Part shown: positions 17,491 through 26,000 of the stretch, piece after piece
Layout of the letters: every line of letters begins with the position of its first letter
Position numbering within the stretch: the first letter of the stretch is position 1
Origin: Chitinibacter sp046530675
GTDB taxonomy: Bacteria > Pseudomonadota > Gammaproteobacteria > Burkholderiales > Chitinibacteraceae
DNA: 64,000 nucleotides
Direction: 5' to 3'
NCBI RefSeq assembly: GCF_046530675.1
Contig: NZ_CP172558.1
Span: 2,790,001 to 2,854,000 of the forward strand
Position numbers and translations under genes: made by a program
The notes under the pieces: model-generated
Told to the model about the DNA's origin: nothing
What the model saw: only the letters and a program-made list of their open reading frames with translations
Database searches by the model: none

Positions 17491-18269
17491 TCAAGCCATC
17501 AATTTCAAATAAAAACAGTTACTTGGAACACCTATCCACAGCTTGCCCACCATTTAACCGATCTGCAGCGGGGATAGATTGCAAATACCCGTGCAAAAGT
17601 TTTGGCCTGAGGCCACCCCGTCCAGCAAGGCACCGAAGCCGCAGGCAGTACAAGTAGTACGACAAGGCGAGGTAACGATGCTGGAAAACTTTTGCTGGTC
17701 TACTTATGGCTGCTGCTTTTTGCAGCAATCTAGAGCAGGCTATTCCGATCAAGGACTTAGCGCTCTTGTCCACATCCATCAGCGCTGTTTATCCACGGTT
17801 GCCGTGGATAGTCGCGATAACGGCTTGTTGATGGCTACCGACTTGCAAAATCCGGCAAAAAAAACGCCCCGCAGGTCGATTCACTCTCAGAAACTGCCAA
17901 AAAATTAATCAGCCTGCAAAAGTACTCACTAAACAATGACTTAGTGGGCTTATCCACATCTTACCCCAGCAACTATCCGCCTGAGCCGGGGATAAACAAT
18001 GAAAAACCGGCAGGATAGACCCATATTTAATCAGTTCAAGAAAAGACTGCTTCAACAGCGACTTAGGCCGCTTACCCACAAGCTATACATTTTCTTATGC
18101 ACGCGGACTGTGGACTGGTGTGGCGCGATGCCCACGCAAAGTCAGTACACACGCAGGGTGAACTCAAACCTCACAATACTTTTTCCCCAATCACAAGCCA
18201 CTTGAACTCACCTTTGGGCTAAACCACAATCCAAACTATGCAGTCTTTATTTCACCAGCGAGCCCGGTC
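17491..18269. other. Gene-free island with four DnaA-box-bearing repeat units
   Basis: No credible gene in 779 bases. Four direct, degenerate units begin at 17520, 17754, 17938 and 18060. Each reads approximately GACTTAG-N5-TTATCCACA-N14-TTATCCACG-N6-GTGGATAG, about 58 bases. The first box is exact only in the third unit (17950-17958); the others have one mismatch. A dispersed repeat (17583-17712) lies between units 1 and 2. Gene orientation changes from mostly minus to mostly plus just left of this island. This could be a replication origin, a DnaA-titration locus or another multi-site regulatory region. Confidence 0.6.
17583..17712. repeat. Dispersed GCAGTACAAG repeat, copy 1
   Basis: The core (17631-17680) reads CACCGAAGCCGCAGGCAG followed by TACAAGTAGTACGACAAGG and CGAGGTAACG. 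Outer arms GCAAAAGTTTT and AAAACTTTTGC, with CCAGC/GCTGG inside them, make the whole a long palindrome. A second copy is at 62514-62660. Open frames across both copies give look-alike peptides but are not genes. Confidence 0.75.
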
Positions 18270-18653
18270 ATGAATATTGAAAAAGTAATTTTCGGTTTTT
18301 TTATCCTGCTGGCATTTACGCTTAATTTCGGTTTTGTGCTGGGTGAAATTGACGTGCCGCACCAGCACGATGTTTTCGAGCTGTTCTCGGCTATCGTGAT
18401 CAATTTTATTGCGACCGCGCTGAAATTTGGCGACCGCACGCAAGTCGGTGCGCTGCATCTGGCGACCAGTCTGGTCGCCGATTTGCAGCTGATCACCGCA
18501 TCACTAGTCTGGGGGCATGCGGTGTATGTCTCCGGCGTGGGAATGACCCCGGCCGTCACCTCAATGGTGGTCTCTTTCGCCGCTGGTGCGCTGGCCGCCA
18601 ATCTGGTGTCGGTAGTGCTGCTGATCGGTGAAACGCTGCAACATCGTCGCTGA
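18270..18653 (+). CDS. Small membrane protein, DUF6394 family
   Basis: A 127-residue inner-membrane protein with about four hydrophobic segments (KVIFGFFILLAFTLNFGFVL, LFSAIVINFIATAL, LHLATSLVADLQLITASLVWG, AVTSMVVSFAAGALAANLVSVVLLIG). It resembles the DUF6394 family, which has no assigned function. Its gene is two bases from the potassium channel gene that follows. That suggests a paired function, for example an accessory subunit, but this is inferred from spacing only. Confidence 0.75.
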   Translation: MNIEKVIFGFFILLAFTLNFGFVLGEIDVPHQHDVFELFSAIVINFIATALKFGDRTQVGALHLATSLVADLQLITASLVWGHAVYVSGVGMTPAVTSMVVSFAAGALAANLVSVVLLIGETLQHRR

Positions 18654-18655
18654 TT

Positions 18656-20395
18656 ATGGACGGCATATTTTTCCTGATGCTGCGGCGCTTGCGGGCGCCG
18701 ATGGTGACGCTGATTGCCATTTACGGCATCGCCGTGCTGGGGCTGGTGCTGATTCCCGGTGTTGATGCCAATGGCCAGCCCTACCATATTGATTTTTTCC
18801 ACGCGTTTTATTTCATCAGCTACACCGCCACTTCGATCGGCTTTGGCGAAATTCCCAATCCCTTCACCTATCAGCAAAGGTTGTGGGTCTTGTGCTGTAT
18901 CTATCTGGCCGTCACCGGCTGGGCGTATACGATAGGCTCGATTTTCGGCCTGATGCGTGATGAATCGCTGCGCAAGGCGATTGCGCAGGCGCGTTTTCGC
19001 AACAAGGTGCAGCGAATGAGCGAGCCTTTTTATCTGATTTGCGGCTACGGGCAGACTGCCCGGTTGCTGTGCAAGGTACTTGATGATCTGGACATCCGCT
19101 TTGTTATCGTTGAATTGCGTTCTGAACGCGTTAATGAAATTGCACTGGCAGATTTCCGATTTGATGTGCCCAGCTTTGCCGGAGACGCAGGTAACCCCGA
19201 AATCCTGAAAATTGCCGGTATCGAACACAAGCACTGCATCGGCATTCTGGGCATTACCGGCAATGAAGAAACCAATCTGGCGATTGCGATCAGCGCCTAC
19301 GTTTTGCTTCCCAAGCTGCTGTCGATCTGCCGCAGCCGGAATCAGGCTGTCGCGCAAAACATGGCCTCGTTTGGCACCAATAAGGTCATCAATCTGTTTG
19401 AAATCGTGGGGCGCAAATTCAGCCGCCGCTTGCAGCAGCCGATGGTTTCACGGGTTTGCGATATTCTGGCCGACTTTCCCGGCAAGCTGATCACCGAAGA
19501 ACCCAGCCCGCCGATTGGTCACTGGGTGATCGTTGGTTATGGGCGATTTGGCACTGCGGTACACAAATCACTATTGGCGGCAGGCTGCTCAGTCAGCGTG
19601 ATAGATCCCGAGCCACAGGCCGACCTTACCGAGAGCGAATTTACCCTCGCACTCGGCGTCGATGCCATCTCGCTCAAACGAGCTGGGATCGAGCGCGCAG
19701 TCGGTTTGCTGGTCAGCCATGATCACGACGCCAATAATCTGTCGGCACTGGCGACCGCACGTGAAATCAATCCGGCGCTGTTTACCGTGGCGCGGCAAAA
19801 CCTGACGCACAATCACCTGCTGTTTGAAGCCTTCAAACCCAATATCACGTCGATCCGCGCCGAAATCATCGCGCATGAATGCCTGCGCGCAATGGAAAAC
19901 CCGCTATTGGCCGATGCCATGGCGCTGATCCAGCAGCAAAACGAAGAATGGGCGCAAAGCCTGCTGCCCCTTCTGCTTGAGCTGTGTCACGGCAAAGTAC
20001 CGGAGATTTGGCGCATCCAGTTTAACGCGCACAATGTCTCGGCGGTGCATGCGATGCTGGCTCAACCCACGCCCCCACTGCGAATTGCCCATTACACGCA
20101 TGACGCGCTCAACCATGGCAATACGCTGCATTGCCTCGCTTTACTGCACCGCCATGCAGGGCAAGATACGCTCTTGCCCGATGGCAATACGCTGCTGCAA
20201 TTTGGCGATCAGCTGCTTTTTGTCGGCAATCATCATGCGCGGATCGCACATGATGCGGTACAAGAGAGTATCGGGCTGCTCGACTATATCCGCTCTGGTG
20301 AAGAGCAAGCCCAAAGCTGGCTATTCCGCCGGATCGCACAGTGGCAAAAAGACCGGCAGCTCCCTCTTGCAAGTCAGCAGCAAGACATGGATTAA
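18656..20395 (+). CDS. Potassium channel with two TrkA-N (RCK) domains
   Basis: A two-helix ion channel with nucleotide-sensing cytoplasmic domains. The 579-residue product has a first helix (VTLIAIYGIAVLGLVLI), a pore loop with the filter TATSIGFGEI (GFG in place of the canonical GYG), a second helix (LWVLCCIYLAVTGWAYTIG), then RCK domain 1 (LICGYGQTARLLCKVLDDL, Rossmann GxGxxG-type) and RCK domain 2 (WVIVGYGRFGTAVHKSL). A C-terminal TrkA-C-like stretch follows. Ligand (NAD(H), ATP or other) is unknown. It is coupled to the DUF6394 gene upstream. Confidence 0.88.
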   Translation: MDGIFFLMLRRLRAPMVTLIAIYGIAVLGLVLIPGVDANGQPYHIDFFHAFYFISYTATSIGFGEIPNPFTYQQRLWVLCCIYLAVTGWAYTIGSIFGLMRDESLRKAIAQARFRNKVQRMSEPFYLICGYGQTARLLCKVLDDLDIRFVIVELRSERVNEIALADFRFDVPSFAGDAGNPEILKIAGIEHKHCIGILGITGNEETNLAIAISAYVLLPKLLSICRSRNQAVAQNMASFGTNKVINLFEIVGRKFSRRLQQPMVSRVCDILADFPGKLITEEPSPPIGHWVIVGYGRFGTAVHKSLLAAGCSVSVIDPEPQADLTESEFTLALGVDAISLKRAGIERAVGLLVSHDHDANNLSALATAREINPALFTVARQNLTHNHLLFEAFKPNITSIRAEIIAHECLRAMENPLLADAMALIQQQNEEWAQSLLPLLLELCHGKVPEIWRIQFNAHNVSAVHAMLAQPTPPLRIAHYTHDALNHGNTLHCLALLHRHAGQDTLLPDGNTLLQFGDQLLFVGNHHARIAHDAVQESIGLLDYIRSGEEQAQSWLFRRIAQWQKDRQLPLASQQQDMD

Positions 20396-20405
20396 AAACT
20401 GGAAT

Positions 20406-21371
20406 TCACAGCAGATTTTGCGGTTTGCCCTGCAAAAAGCCGTCGATATTGTCGATCAGTTGATCGGCCAGCGTCTGCATAGTCTCGACGCTCGCCCATG
20501 CAATGTGTGGCGTGATAATCAGGTTAGGCCAATCAGCGTCGAGCAATGGATTGCCGTCACGTGGTGGCTCGGTGTGCAGAACGTCTAACCCTGCCCCGGC
20601 GATTTGTCCGGCACGCAAAGCAGAAAGCAGCGCAGCTTCGTCGACCAGACCGCCGCGCGCGGTGTTGATCACAATCGCGCTGCGCTTCATTTGCGCCAAT
20701 TCCACCGCAGCAATCATGCCACGGGTTTGCTCGTTCAGCGGGCAGTGCAGGCTGATCACATCGGCAGTAGCCATCGCTTCATCCCAGCTTAAATACCCTG
20801 CGCGGACTGTTGCTGCACCTTTGCGTTCGACAAAGTAAGTCTGCATGCCGAAAGCTTGTGCGAGTTTGGCTGTCGCCTGCCCGAGCGCGCCCGAACCGAT
20901 CAGCGCCATCCGGCTGCCAGCCAGATCATGCAGCGGCTCTTCAAACAGACAGAAACCTTTAGCCTTCTGCCATTCGCCGACGTTCAGACGAGTGCGGTAG
21001 GCCAGCAATTGACGCCGCAGCGTCAGCATCAACATAAGGGTATGTTCCGCTACGCCATGCACAGCATAATCCCGGATGTTACACACCCCTACCGTATATT
21101 CGCGCGCAGCGGCCAGATCGATATTGTTGTAACCCGTCGCAGCGACGGCGATCAGTTTGAGATCAGGCAGAGCAGCAATCATCTCGCGCGTCATCGCGAC
21201 TTTATTGCTAATCACGACGCTCGCGCCTTGCAGCCGCTCGACAAGCTGCTCCGGTGCAGTGTGCGGGTAAGACTGCCAGCGGTGCGGCGTGCTCATCGAT
21301 TTCAGCGGAACAGGCAGCGTTTCGGCGTCGAGAAAAACAATCAGTGGTTCGTGATTCATTGCGTCACTCAT
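20406..21371 (-). CDS. D-2-hydroxyacid dehydrogenase (hydroxypyruvate/glycerate type)
   Basis: A cytoplasmic NAD(P)-dependent oxidoreductase of the D-isomer family; the closest style is HprA-like glycerate dehydrogenase. The ~321-residue product shows the cofactor loop ALIGSGALGQATAK (one residue off the usual GxGxxG), the family signatures VISLHCPLNEQTRGMI and VINTARGGLVDEAALLSAL, and the catalytic Glu/His region AGLDVLHTEPPRDGNPLL...ITPHIAWAS. I prefer MSDAMNH at 21371; starts at 21383 (TTG) or 21359 are possible. It stands alone, convergent with the channel gene. Confidence 0.88.
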   Translation of the reverse strand: MSDAMNHEPLIVFLDAETLPVPLKSMSTPHRWQSYPHTAPEQLVERLQGASVVISNKVAMTREMIAALPDLKLIAVAATGYNNIDLAAAREYTVGVCNIRDYAVHGVAEHTLMLMLTLRRQLLAYRTRLNVGEWQKAKGFCLFEEPLHDLAGSRMALIGSGALGQATAKLAQAFGMQTYFVERKGAATVRAGYLSWDEAMATADVISLHCPLNEQTRGMIAAVELAQMKRSAIVINTARGGLVDEAALLSALRAGQIAGAGLDVLHTEPPRDGNPLLDADWPNLIITPHIAWASVETMQTLADQLIDNIDGFLQGKPQNLL

Positions 21372-21391
21372 AATTAAAATCAAAATCTTTC

Positions 21392-21487
21392 ACCACAGAG
21401 ACGCCGAGGAAAAGCTCAAAGGTCAAAAACTGCCACTGAGCTGATTAAACTTAGCGGTTTTCTCTGTGCCTCTGTGTCTCTGTGGTT
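21392..21487. repeat. Dispersed CACAGAG palindrome, copy 2
   Basis: A ~96-base element with left arm ACCACAGAGACGCCGAGG and right arm CCTCTGTGTCTCTGTGGT. Its right half is nearly identical to copy 1 (2749-2820). It separates the dehydrogenase gene from the ArgP-type regulator gene. Confidence 0.8.
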
Positions 21488-21501
21488 CGTGTTTTTCATC
21501 T

Positions 21502-22407
21502 TTATGATGGGATTAATTGCTGCCTAGCAAAATCTTGCAGCGCCTGACTGAATAATTGCGCTGGCCGCGTCTGGCGCGCCCAATGGTGCCAGTACAGCTC
21601 GACACTTTCTGCCAGTGCGGTGATGTCGACCAGCTCCCCACTGGCCAGCGCGCTCGCAGCCTGCTGGCGCGGAACGACTGCGTAGGCAATGCCAGATCGC
21701 GCAGCGGCGTACAAGGCATTGCTTTCAGGAATGACATAGCAAGGGTATTGCCCTTCGAGCAAGCTCCAGCGCTCGCGCAACAAGCGACGATGCAGGCTTT
21801 CTTTATGGCCAAATACAGCGGCGGGTGCGTTAGCAAACGATTTTTTAAGTGACTCGTCACTCATCGCACCTGAAAAATACTGCGCAACAAAACCCGGTGT
21901 AGCAACGCCGATGTATTGCATACTACCCAGTGGTAATACCCCGCAACCAGCGACTGGATTAGCCTGCGTGCTAATACATCCAGATACTTCGCCAGAACGC
22001 AACAAATCAAGCGTATACGCTTCATCGTCGACGACGCATTCGAGCAGCAAGCGTTGCTGCGCGAGCAAGGGCGACAGCGCGCTGATCAGCCCCAGTACCA
22101 GACTGTCGGCATTAACACCAACGCGCAGCGTGACCCAGTCGGCGGACTGATTGGTTTGAGCGATAAGCTCGCCCAGCTCGGCCTCCAAAGCGCGAACTTG
22201 CCGCACATGCGCCAGCAATTTTTCACCACTTGCGGTCACAGACAGCGGGTTTTCACGCCGCAACAACACTTCGCCATGCCGCTCTTCTAGCTGGCGGATA
22301 CGCTGCGAAATCGCTGATGGCGTTAAATGCAGTCGTTTGGCCGCCGCGTCAAAACTGCCGCAACGCAACACCATATCGAGCGCTTCTAAAAGTTTGTAAT
22401 CGAACAT
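21502..22407 (-). CDS. Second ArgP-type LysR regulator, divergent from lysA
   Basis: A 301-residue LysR protein with an N-terminal winged helix (CGSFDAAAKRLHLTPSAISQRIRQLE) and the same style of effector domain and end (VELYWHHWARQTRPAQLFSQAL) as the regulator at 15800-16693. The two are clear paralogues. Its position, divergent from lysA across ~100 bases, suggests lysine-responsive control of the last step of lysine synthesis. That is an inference from layout. Confidence 0.88.
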   Translation of the reverse strand: MFDYKLLEALDMVLRCGSFDAAAKRLHLTPSAISQRIRQLEERHGEVLLRRENPLSVTASGEKLLAHVRQVRALEAELGELIAQTNQSADWVTLRVGVNADSLVLGLISALSPLLAQQRLLLECVVDDEAYTLDLLRSGEVSGCISTQANPVAGCGVLPLGSMQYIGVATPGFVAQYFSGAMSDESLKKSFANAPAAVFGHKESLHRRLLRERWSLLEGQYPCYVIPESNALYAAARSGIAYAVVPRQQAASALASGELVDITALAESVELYWHHWARQTRPAQLFSQALQDFARQQLIPS

Positions 22408-22509
22408 AAGCCGAATTGCAGTGGGGCAAGAATTTATCGTTTTACCATGTTTGCGCGCTCTGATTGAATAGCACCATCACAATTGCAATCAAATACTTCA
22501 GGAAACGCA

Positions 22510-23742
22510 ATGAAACCCGTCAACGGCAAACAAATCGCGCAAATCGCGCAGCAATTTGGTACTCCGGTCTGGACTTACGACGCAGCAACAATCCGCGAGC
22601 GCATCGGCCAGCTCAAAATGTTCGACACGATCCGTTTTGCGCAAAAAGCCAACTCGAATATCCATATCCTGCGTCTGATGCGCGAGCAAGGCGTGAAAGT
22701 CGATTCGGTGTCGCTCGGCGAAATCGAGCGCGCGGTGGCGGCGGGTTTTGCTACCGGAGCAGGTAGCGACGATATTGTGTTTACCGCTGATTTATTAGAT
22801 AGAGCGACTTTGGCGCGCGTCGTTGAGCTCGATATTCAAGTCAATTGCGGCAGCCCGCAAATGCTCGAGCAGCTCGGTCAAGCGCATCCCGGCCACCGGG
22901 TCTGGTTGCGCGTGAATCCCGGTTTTGGCCACGGCCATAGCCAGAAAACCAATACCGGCGGCGAGCAAAGCAAGCACGGTATCTGGCATGAGCAAATCCC
23001 TGAAGCGCTGGCGCTGATTAGCCAATACAACTTGGAACTCGTCGGCCTGCATATGCATATTGGCTCGGGCGTGGATTACAGCCATTTGCAGGAAGTCTGC
23101 GCGGCGATGGTGGCTCAGGTGAAAGAATCCGGCCGCGACATCCAGGCGATTTCAGCGGGCGGCGGTTTGTCGATTCCCTATCGCGTTGGCGGCGAAACCA
23201 TCGACACCGCGCATTATTTCAGCCTGTGGGACGCGGCACGCAATGAAATTGCTGCGCATCTAGGCCACGCCGTTCACCTCGAAATCGAACCGGGCCGTTT
23301 CCTCGTTGCTGAAAGCGGCAAGCTCATTACCGAAGTGCGCGCCAAGAAAGACGTGGGCAGCAATCATTTTGTGCTGGTTGACGCAGGCTTTTCTGACCTG
23401 ATGCGCCCGGCGATGTATGGCAGCTACCACGAAGTCAGCGTCTTGCGTGCCGATGGCTCGGTCGCTGGCGGTGGAACACGCGGCACCGTGCTCGCCGGCC
23501 CATTGTGCGAATCGGGTGACGTATTTACGCAGGAAGAAGGTGGCGTGGTGACGCCGCGCGATTTGCCCACCTGCGAAGTCGGCGACTGGGTCGTGTTGCA
23601 CGATACCGGCGCTTACGGCGCGAGCATGTCGAGCAATTACAATACCCGTCCGCTGATTGCCGAAGTGATGATTGATGGTGATGAAATCCGCCAGATTCGT
23701 CGCCGCCAAACTGTGGCTGAGTTGCTGGCACTGGAAAGCTGA
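22510..23742 (+). CDS. lysA: Diaminopimelate decarboxylase
   Basis: LysA makes L-lysine from meso-diaminopimelate using pyridoxal phosphate. The 410-residue product shows the PLP-lysine region FAQKANSNIHILRLM (K in QKAN), the glycine-rich phosphate site SAGGGLSIPY, and the active-site stretch GPLCESGDVF plus YNTRP near the C-terminus. I start at MKPVNGK, which has AGGAAA upstream; the frame extends nine codons further. It is followed by a strong terminator. The E. coli-like form with its own LysR neighbour differs from the dapF-linked lysA of many other bacteria. Confidence 0.95.
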   Translation: MKPVNGKQIAQIAQQFGTPVWTYDAATIRERIGQLKMFDTIRFAQKANSNIHILRLMREQGVKVDSVSLGEIERAVAAGFATGAGSDDIVFTADLLDRATLARVVELDIQVNCGSPQMLEQLGQAHPGHRVWLRVNPGFGHGHSQKTNTGGEQSKHGIWHEQIPEALALISQYNLELVGLHMHIGSGVDYSHLQEVCAAMVAQVKESGRDIQAISAGGGLSIPYRVGGETIDTAHYFSLWDAARNEIAAHLGHAVHLEIEPGRFLVAESGKLITEVRAKKDVGSNHFVLVDAGFSDLMRPAMYGSYHEVSVLRADGSVAGGGTRGTVLAGPLCESGDVFTQEEGGVVTPRDLPTCEVGDWVVLHDTGAYGASMSSNYNTRPLIAEVMIDGDEIRQIRRRQTVAELLALES

Positions 23743-23763
23743 TCGCGCTCCAGTCATCTACTC

Positions 23764-23796
23764 AAAAATGGCTCGCCTCTCGCGAGCCATTTTTTA
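23764..23796 (+). terminator. Rho-independent terminator after lysA
   Basis: An 11-bp stem (AAATGGCTCGC/GCGAGCCATTT) with a short loop and a T run on the plus strand. It lies 22 bases past the lysA stop. Confidence 0.9.
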
Positions 23797-23797
23797 T

Positions 23798-23940
23798 CCT
23801 GATTAGGTCGCTATCTCAGCAAATCGTCGTGCCGGCGAAAGCCGGTACCCAGAGCGCAGTTCAAACCAGCGCCGCCGCTGGATTCCGGCTTTCGCCGGAA
23901 TGACGAAATGAGGGTTTGCTGAAGTGGCTACCTAATCAGG
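23798..23940. repeat. MITE-like repeat with CCTGATTAGG ends, copy 2
   Basis: A 143-base element whose ends are inverted repeats of about 28 bases (CCTGATTAGGTCGCTATC at the left, and the complement of GGTTTGCTGAAGTGGCTACC at the right). Inside are nested GCCGGCGAAAGCCGG-type stems of the common proteobacterial 'GAAAGCCGGAATCC' kind. It shares long stretches with 15597-15735. Confidence 0.8.
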
Positions 23941-24002
23941 TTTTTTATTGCCTAAACTTAACTCATGTAACGGCATCCTACTTTGCAAAAATACAGGCCT
24001 AG

Positions 24003-24049
24003 GGTATTTAACGCCAAGCAAATGCTATAAAGCTATAGCCATACATACC
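24003..24049. repeat. GGTAT-N37-ATACC element, exact copy upstream of the DJ-1 gene
   Basis: It extends to GGGTATTTA at the left and ATACCCC at the right. The right end lies 15 bases before the start codon at 24066, over the likely ribosome-binding leader. Confidence 0.75.
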
Positions 24050-24065
24050 CCAATGGAGAAATAAA

Positions 24066-24617
24066 ATGACCGTCCATCTTTATGTCGCCCCCGGTTTTGA
24101 AGAAGTCGAAATGATCACGATTGTTGATGTGCTGCGCCGCGCCGGGATTGAGACATTGCTCGTTTCACTCACCGCAGGAACGCAAATTCATGGCACACAT
24201 GGCATCGCGGTTCACGCCGATGTGCCATTTCACCATGTTGCCGAACAAACACCTGACATGATTATCTTGCCCGGTGGCGGGCCCGGAACGCAGGCGATGC
24301 TCACCAATACCGAACTGCATGCCCGTCTGCACGCACAGGTCGCGGCAGGTAAACGCGTTGCGGCCATTTGCGCCGCGCCGATGGTGCTGGCAAAAATCGG
24401 CCTGCTAAACGAGAAACAGGCAACATGCTTTCCCGGCTGCGAAACAACGCTGATCGAAGGGGGTGCCAGAATCAGCGCATTCAATGTGGTGAGCGACGGG
24501 CTGATCACCACATCGCGCGGCCCTGCCACCGCAGCGCTGTTTGCGCTCGAGCTGGTCAGCCAGCTCAAGGATGCCGCGACTGCCACGCAAGTCGGGCGTG
24601 CGATGCTGTATCTATGA
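24066..24617 (+). CDS. DJ-1/PfpI family protein
   Basis: A 183-residue flavodoxin-like protein of the DJ-1/YajL branch. The nucleophile cysteine sits in the elbow AAICAAPMVLAKIG (about residue 104). The partner Glu is in GFEEVEMI near the N-terminus, and DMIILPGGGPGTQAM is the conserved loop. YajL-type proteins are linked to protection from oxidative and carbonyl stress; the exact activity is debated. Its stop codon overlaps the next start (ATGA), so it is coupled to the cupin gene. Confidence 0.9.
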   Translation: MTVHLYVAPGFEEVEMITIVDVLRRAGIETLLVSLTAGTQIHGTHGIAVHADVPFHHVAEQTPDMIILPGGGPGTQAMLTNTELHARLHAQVAAGKRVAAICAAPMVLAKIGLLNEKQATCFPGCETTLIEGGARISAFNVVSDGLITTSRGPATAALFALELVSQLKDAATATQVGRAMLYL

Positions 24618-24940
24618 AAACGCCGCCCCTGCTGAACCTGTTGACCTCGCCACCGCCGGATAGTACGGCCGAGTGTTTTATTCCCTTGCTGAATCATCCG
24701 GCATTTAAACTCGAACACATCATTTCCAGCGCGCACGCCTCAGCTGCGGATTTCTGGTACGAGCAGGCTGAAGATGAATGGGTATTGCTGCTCAGTGGCA
24801 GCGCGCAATTGCAATTTGCAGACGAAATCATTGCGCTCACAGCGGGTGACTGCCTGCTGATTCCGGCGCAGACTCGCCACCGGGTAGCGAGCTGTTCAAT
24901 CGACGCGCGTTGGCTGGCGCTGCACCACACAATGGTATAA
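24614..24940 (+). CDS. Small cupin-domain protein
   Basis: A 108-residue protein that consists of a single cupin barrel: ADFWYEQAEDEWVLLLSGSAQLQF and GDCLLIPAQTRHRVASC match the two cupin motifs, including the G-D and the H near the end. The WVLLLSG-type relatives are often annotated as phosphoribosylaminoimidazole-like or general cupins with no proven role. It overlaps the DJ-1 gene by four bases and so is probably co-translated. The function is not known. Confidence 0.85.
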   Translation: MKTPPLLNLLTSPPPDSTAECFIPLLNHPAFKLEHIISSAHASAADFWYEQAEDEWVLLLSGSAQLQFADEIIALTAGDCLLIPAQTRHRVASCSIDARWLALHHTMV

Positions 24941-24971
24941 TCGTCGCCTTCCCGCTTCTTAGCTGTCCACC

Positions 24972-26000
24972 ATGAGTCAAACCCAAGCAAGTTCAAGCCA
25001 GACCAGTTCAACGCCCCCGGATCAGAACTCGATTGATCAGGCGCTCGCGCTGCTGCGCGCTGGCGAGCTGGTCGGGATTCCGACCGAAACCGTCTACGGT
25101 CTGGCAGCTGACGCCAGCCAGCCCGAAGCCGTCGCTAAAATTTTTGCAGCCAAAGGCCGACCTGCAGACCATCCGGTCATCGTGCATATCGCCGGATCGG
25201 AACAACTGGCCGCGTGGGCGCAGAATATTCCCGACGAAGCGTATTTGCTCGCCGAGCATTTCTGGCCGGGGCCTTTGACGCTGATTCTGGAAAAACAGCC
25301 GCATGTCTCCAATGCCGTGACCGGCGGTCAGAATACGGTCGGGCTGCGCGCGCCGGCTCATCCGATTACGCAGCAATTATTGCAAGCTTTTGGCGGCGGG
25401 CTGGCAGCCCCAAGTGCCAACCAGTTCGGCCACGTCAGCCCAACTACGGCAGCGCATGTGCGCAGCGAATTTTCGCCTGAAGTATTACAACTGGTACTGG
25501 ACGGCGGCGCCTGCGAAGTCGGCGTTGAATCGACCATCGTCAGTCTGGTTGGCGATACGCCCAAACTGCTGCGTCCGGGCGGCGTATCGCGTGAAGCCAT
25601 CGAAAGCGTACTCGGCCATGCACTCGAACATCACACCAACAGCCATAGCGCCCAGCAGCGAGTCTCCGGCCTGCTCGACTCACACTACGCGCCGCGTACG
25701 ACTTTGATTACCGGCAGTCTGGCTGCATTGCGAGCCGAAGCCGATACGCGCAGCGGACAAAAACTGGCGCTCTTGAATTACCAGACGATGATCGAGCCGC
25801 CGAGCGACTGGCCGGCAGTTCATTCACACACGATGCCGCAAAGCGCGGACAATTATGCACAAGCACTGTACGCGACCTTAAGGCAATATGATTTGGGCGG
25901 CTTTGACGCATTGTTGCTCGAACTGCCGCCGCTTGATATGCAATGGCTAGCCGTTCATGACCGGCTAGGCCGAGCAGCACACCAGAAATTGCAAGATTAG
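24972..26000 (+). CDS. sua5: Threonylcarbamoyl-AMP synthase, Sua5 type
   Basis: This enzyme makes threonylcarbamoyl-AMP from threonine, bicarbonate and ATP, the precursor of the t6A base at position 37 of ANN-decoding tRNAs. The 342-residue product has the full YrdC domain (residues ~20-215: GELVGIPTETVYGLAADAS, KGRPADHPVIVHI, PSANQFGHVSPTTAAHV) and the extra C-terminal Sua5 domain after the linker SGLLDSHYAPRT. The first ~15 residues are Ser/Thr/Gln-rich and may be loosely ordered. Confidence 0.93.
   Translation: MSQTQASSSQTSSTPPDQNSIDQALALLRAGELVGIPTETVYGLAADASQPEAVAKIFAAKGRPADHPVIVHIAGSEQLAAWAQNIPDEAYLLAEHFWPGPLTLILEKQPHVSNAVTGGQNTVGLRAPAHPITQQLLQAFGGGLAAPSANQFGHVSPTTAAHVRSEFSPEVLQLVLDGGACEVGVESTIVSLVGDTPKLLRPGGVSREAIESVLGHALEHHTNSHSAQQRVSGLLDSHYAPRTTLITGSLAALRAEADTRSGQKLALLNYQTMIEPPSDWPAVHSHTMPQSADNYAQALYATLRQYDLGGFDALLLELPPLDMQWLAVHDRLGRAAHQKLQD

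Noticed and set aside
17519..17779. A minus-strand open frame of 86 codons with a YLYCLRLRCL-type peptide
   Set aside because: The peptide is the translation of a dispersed palindromic repeat that also occurs at 62514-62660, not a gene.
21742..21790. AGGGTATTGCCC in the second ArgP-type gene as another GGTAT element
   Set aside because: There is no ATACC at the required distance on either side; only a local palindrome is present.
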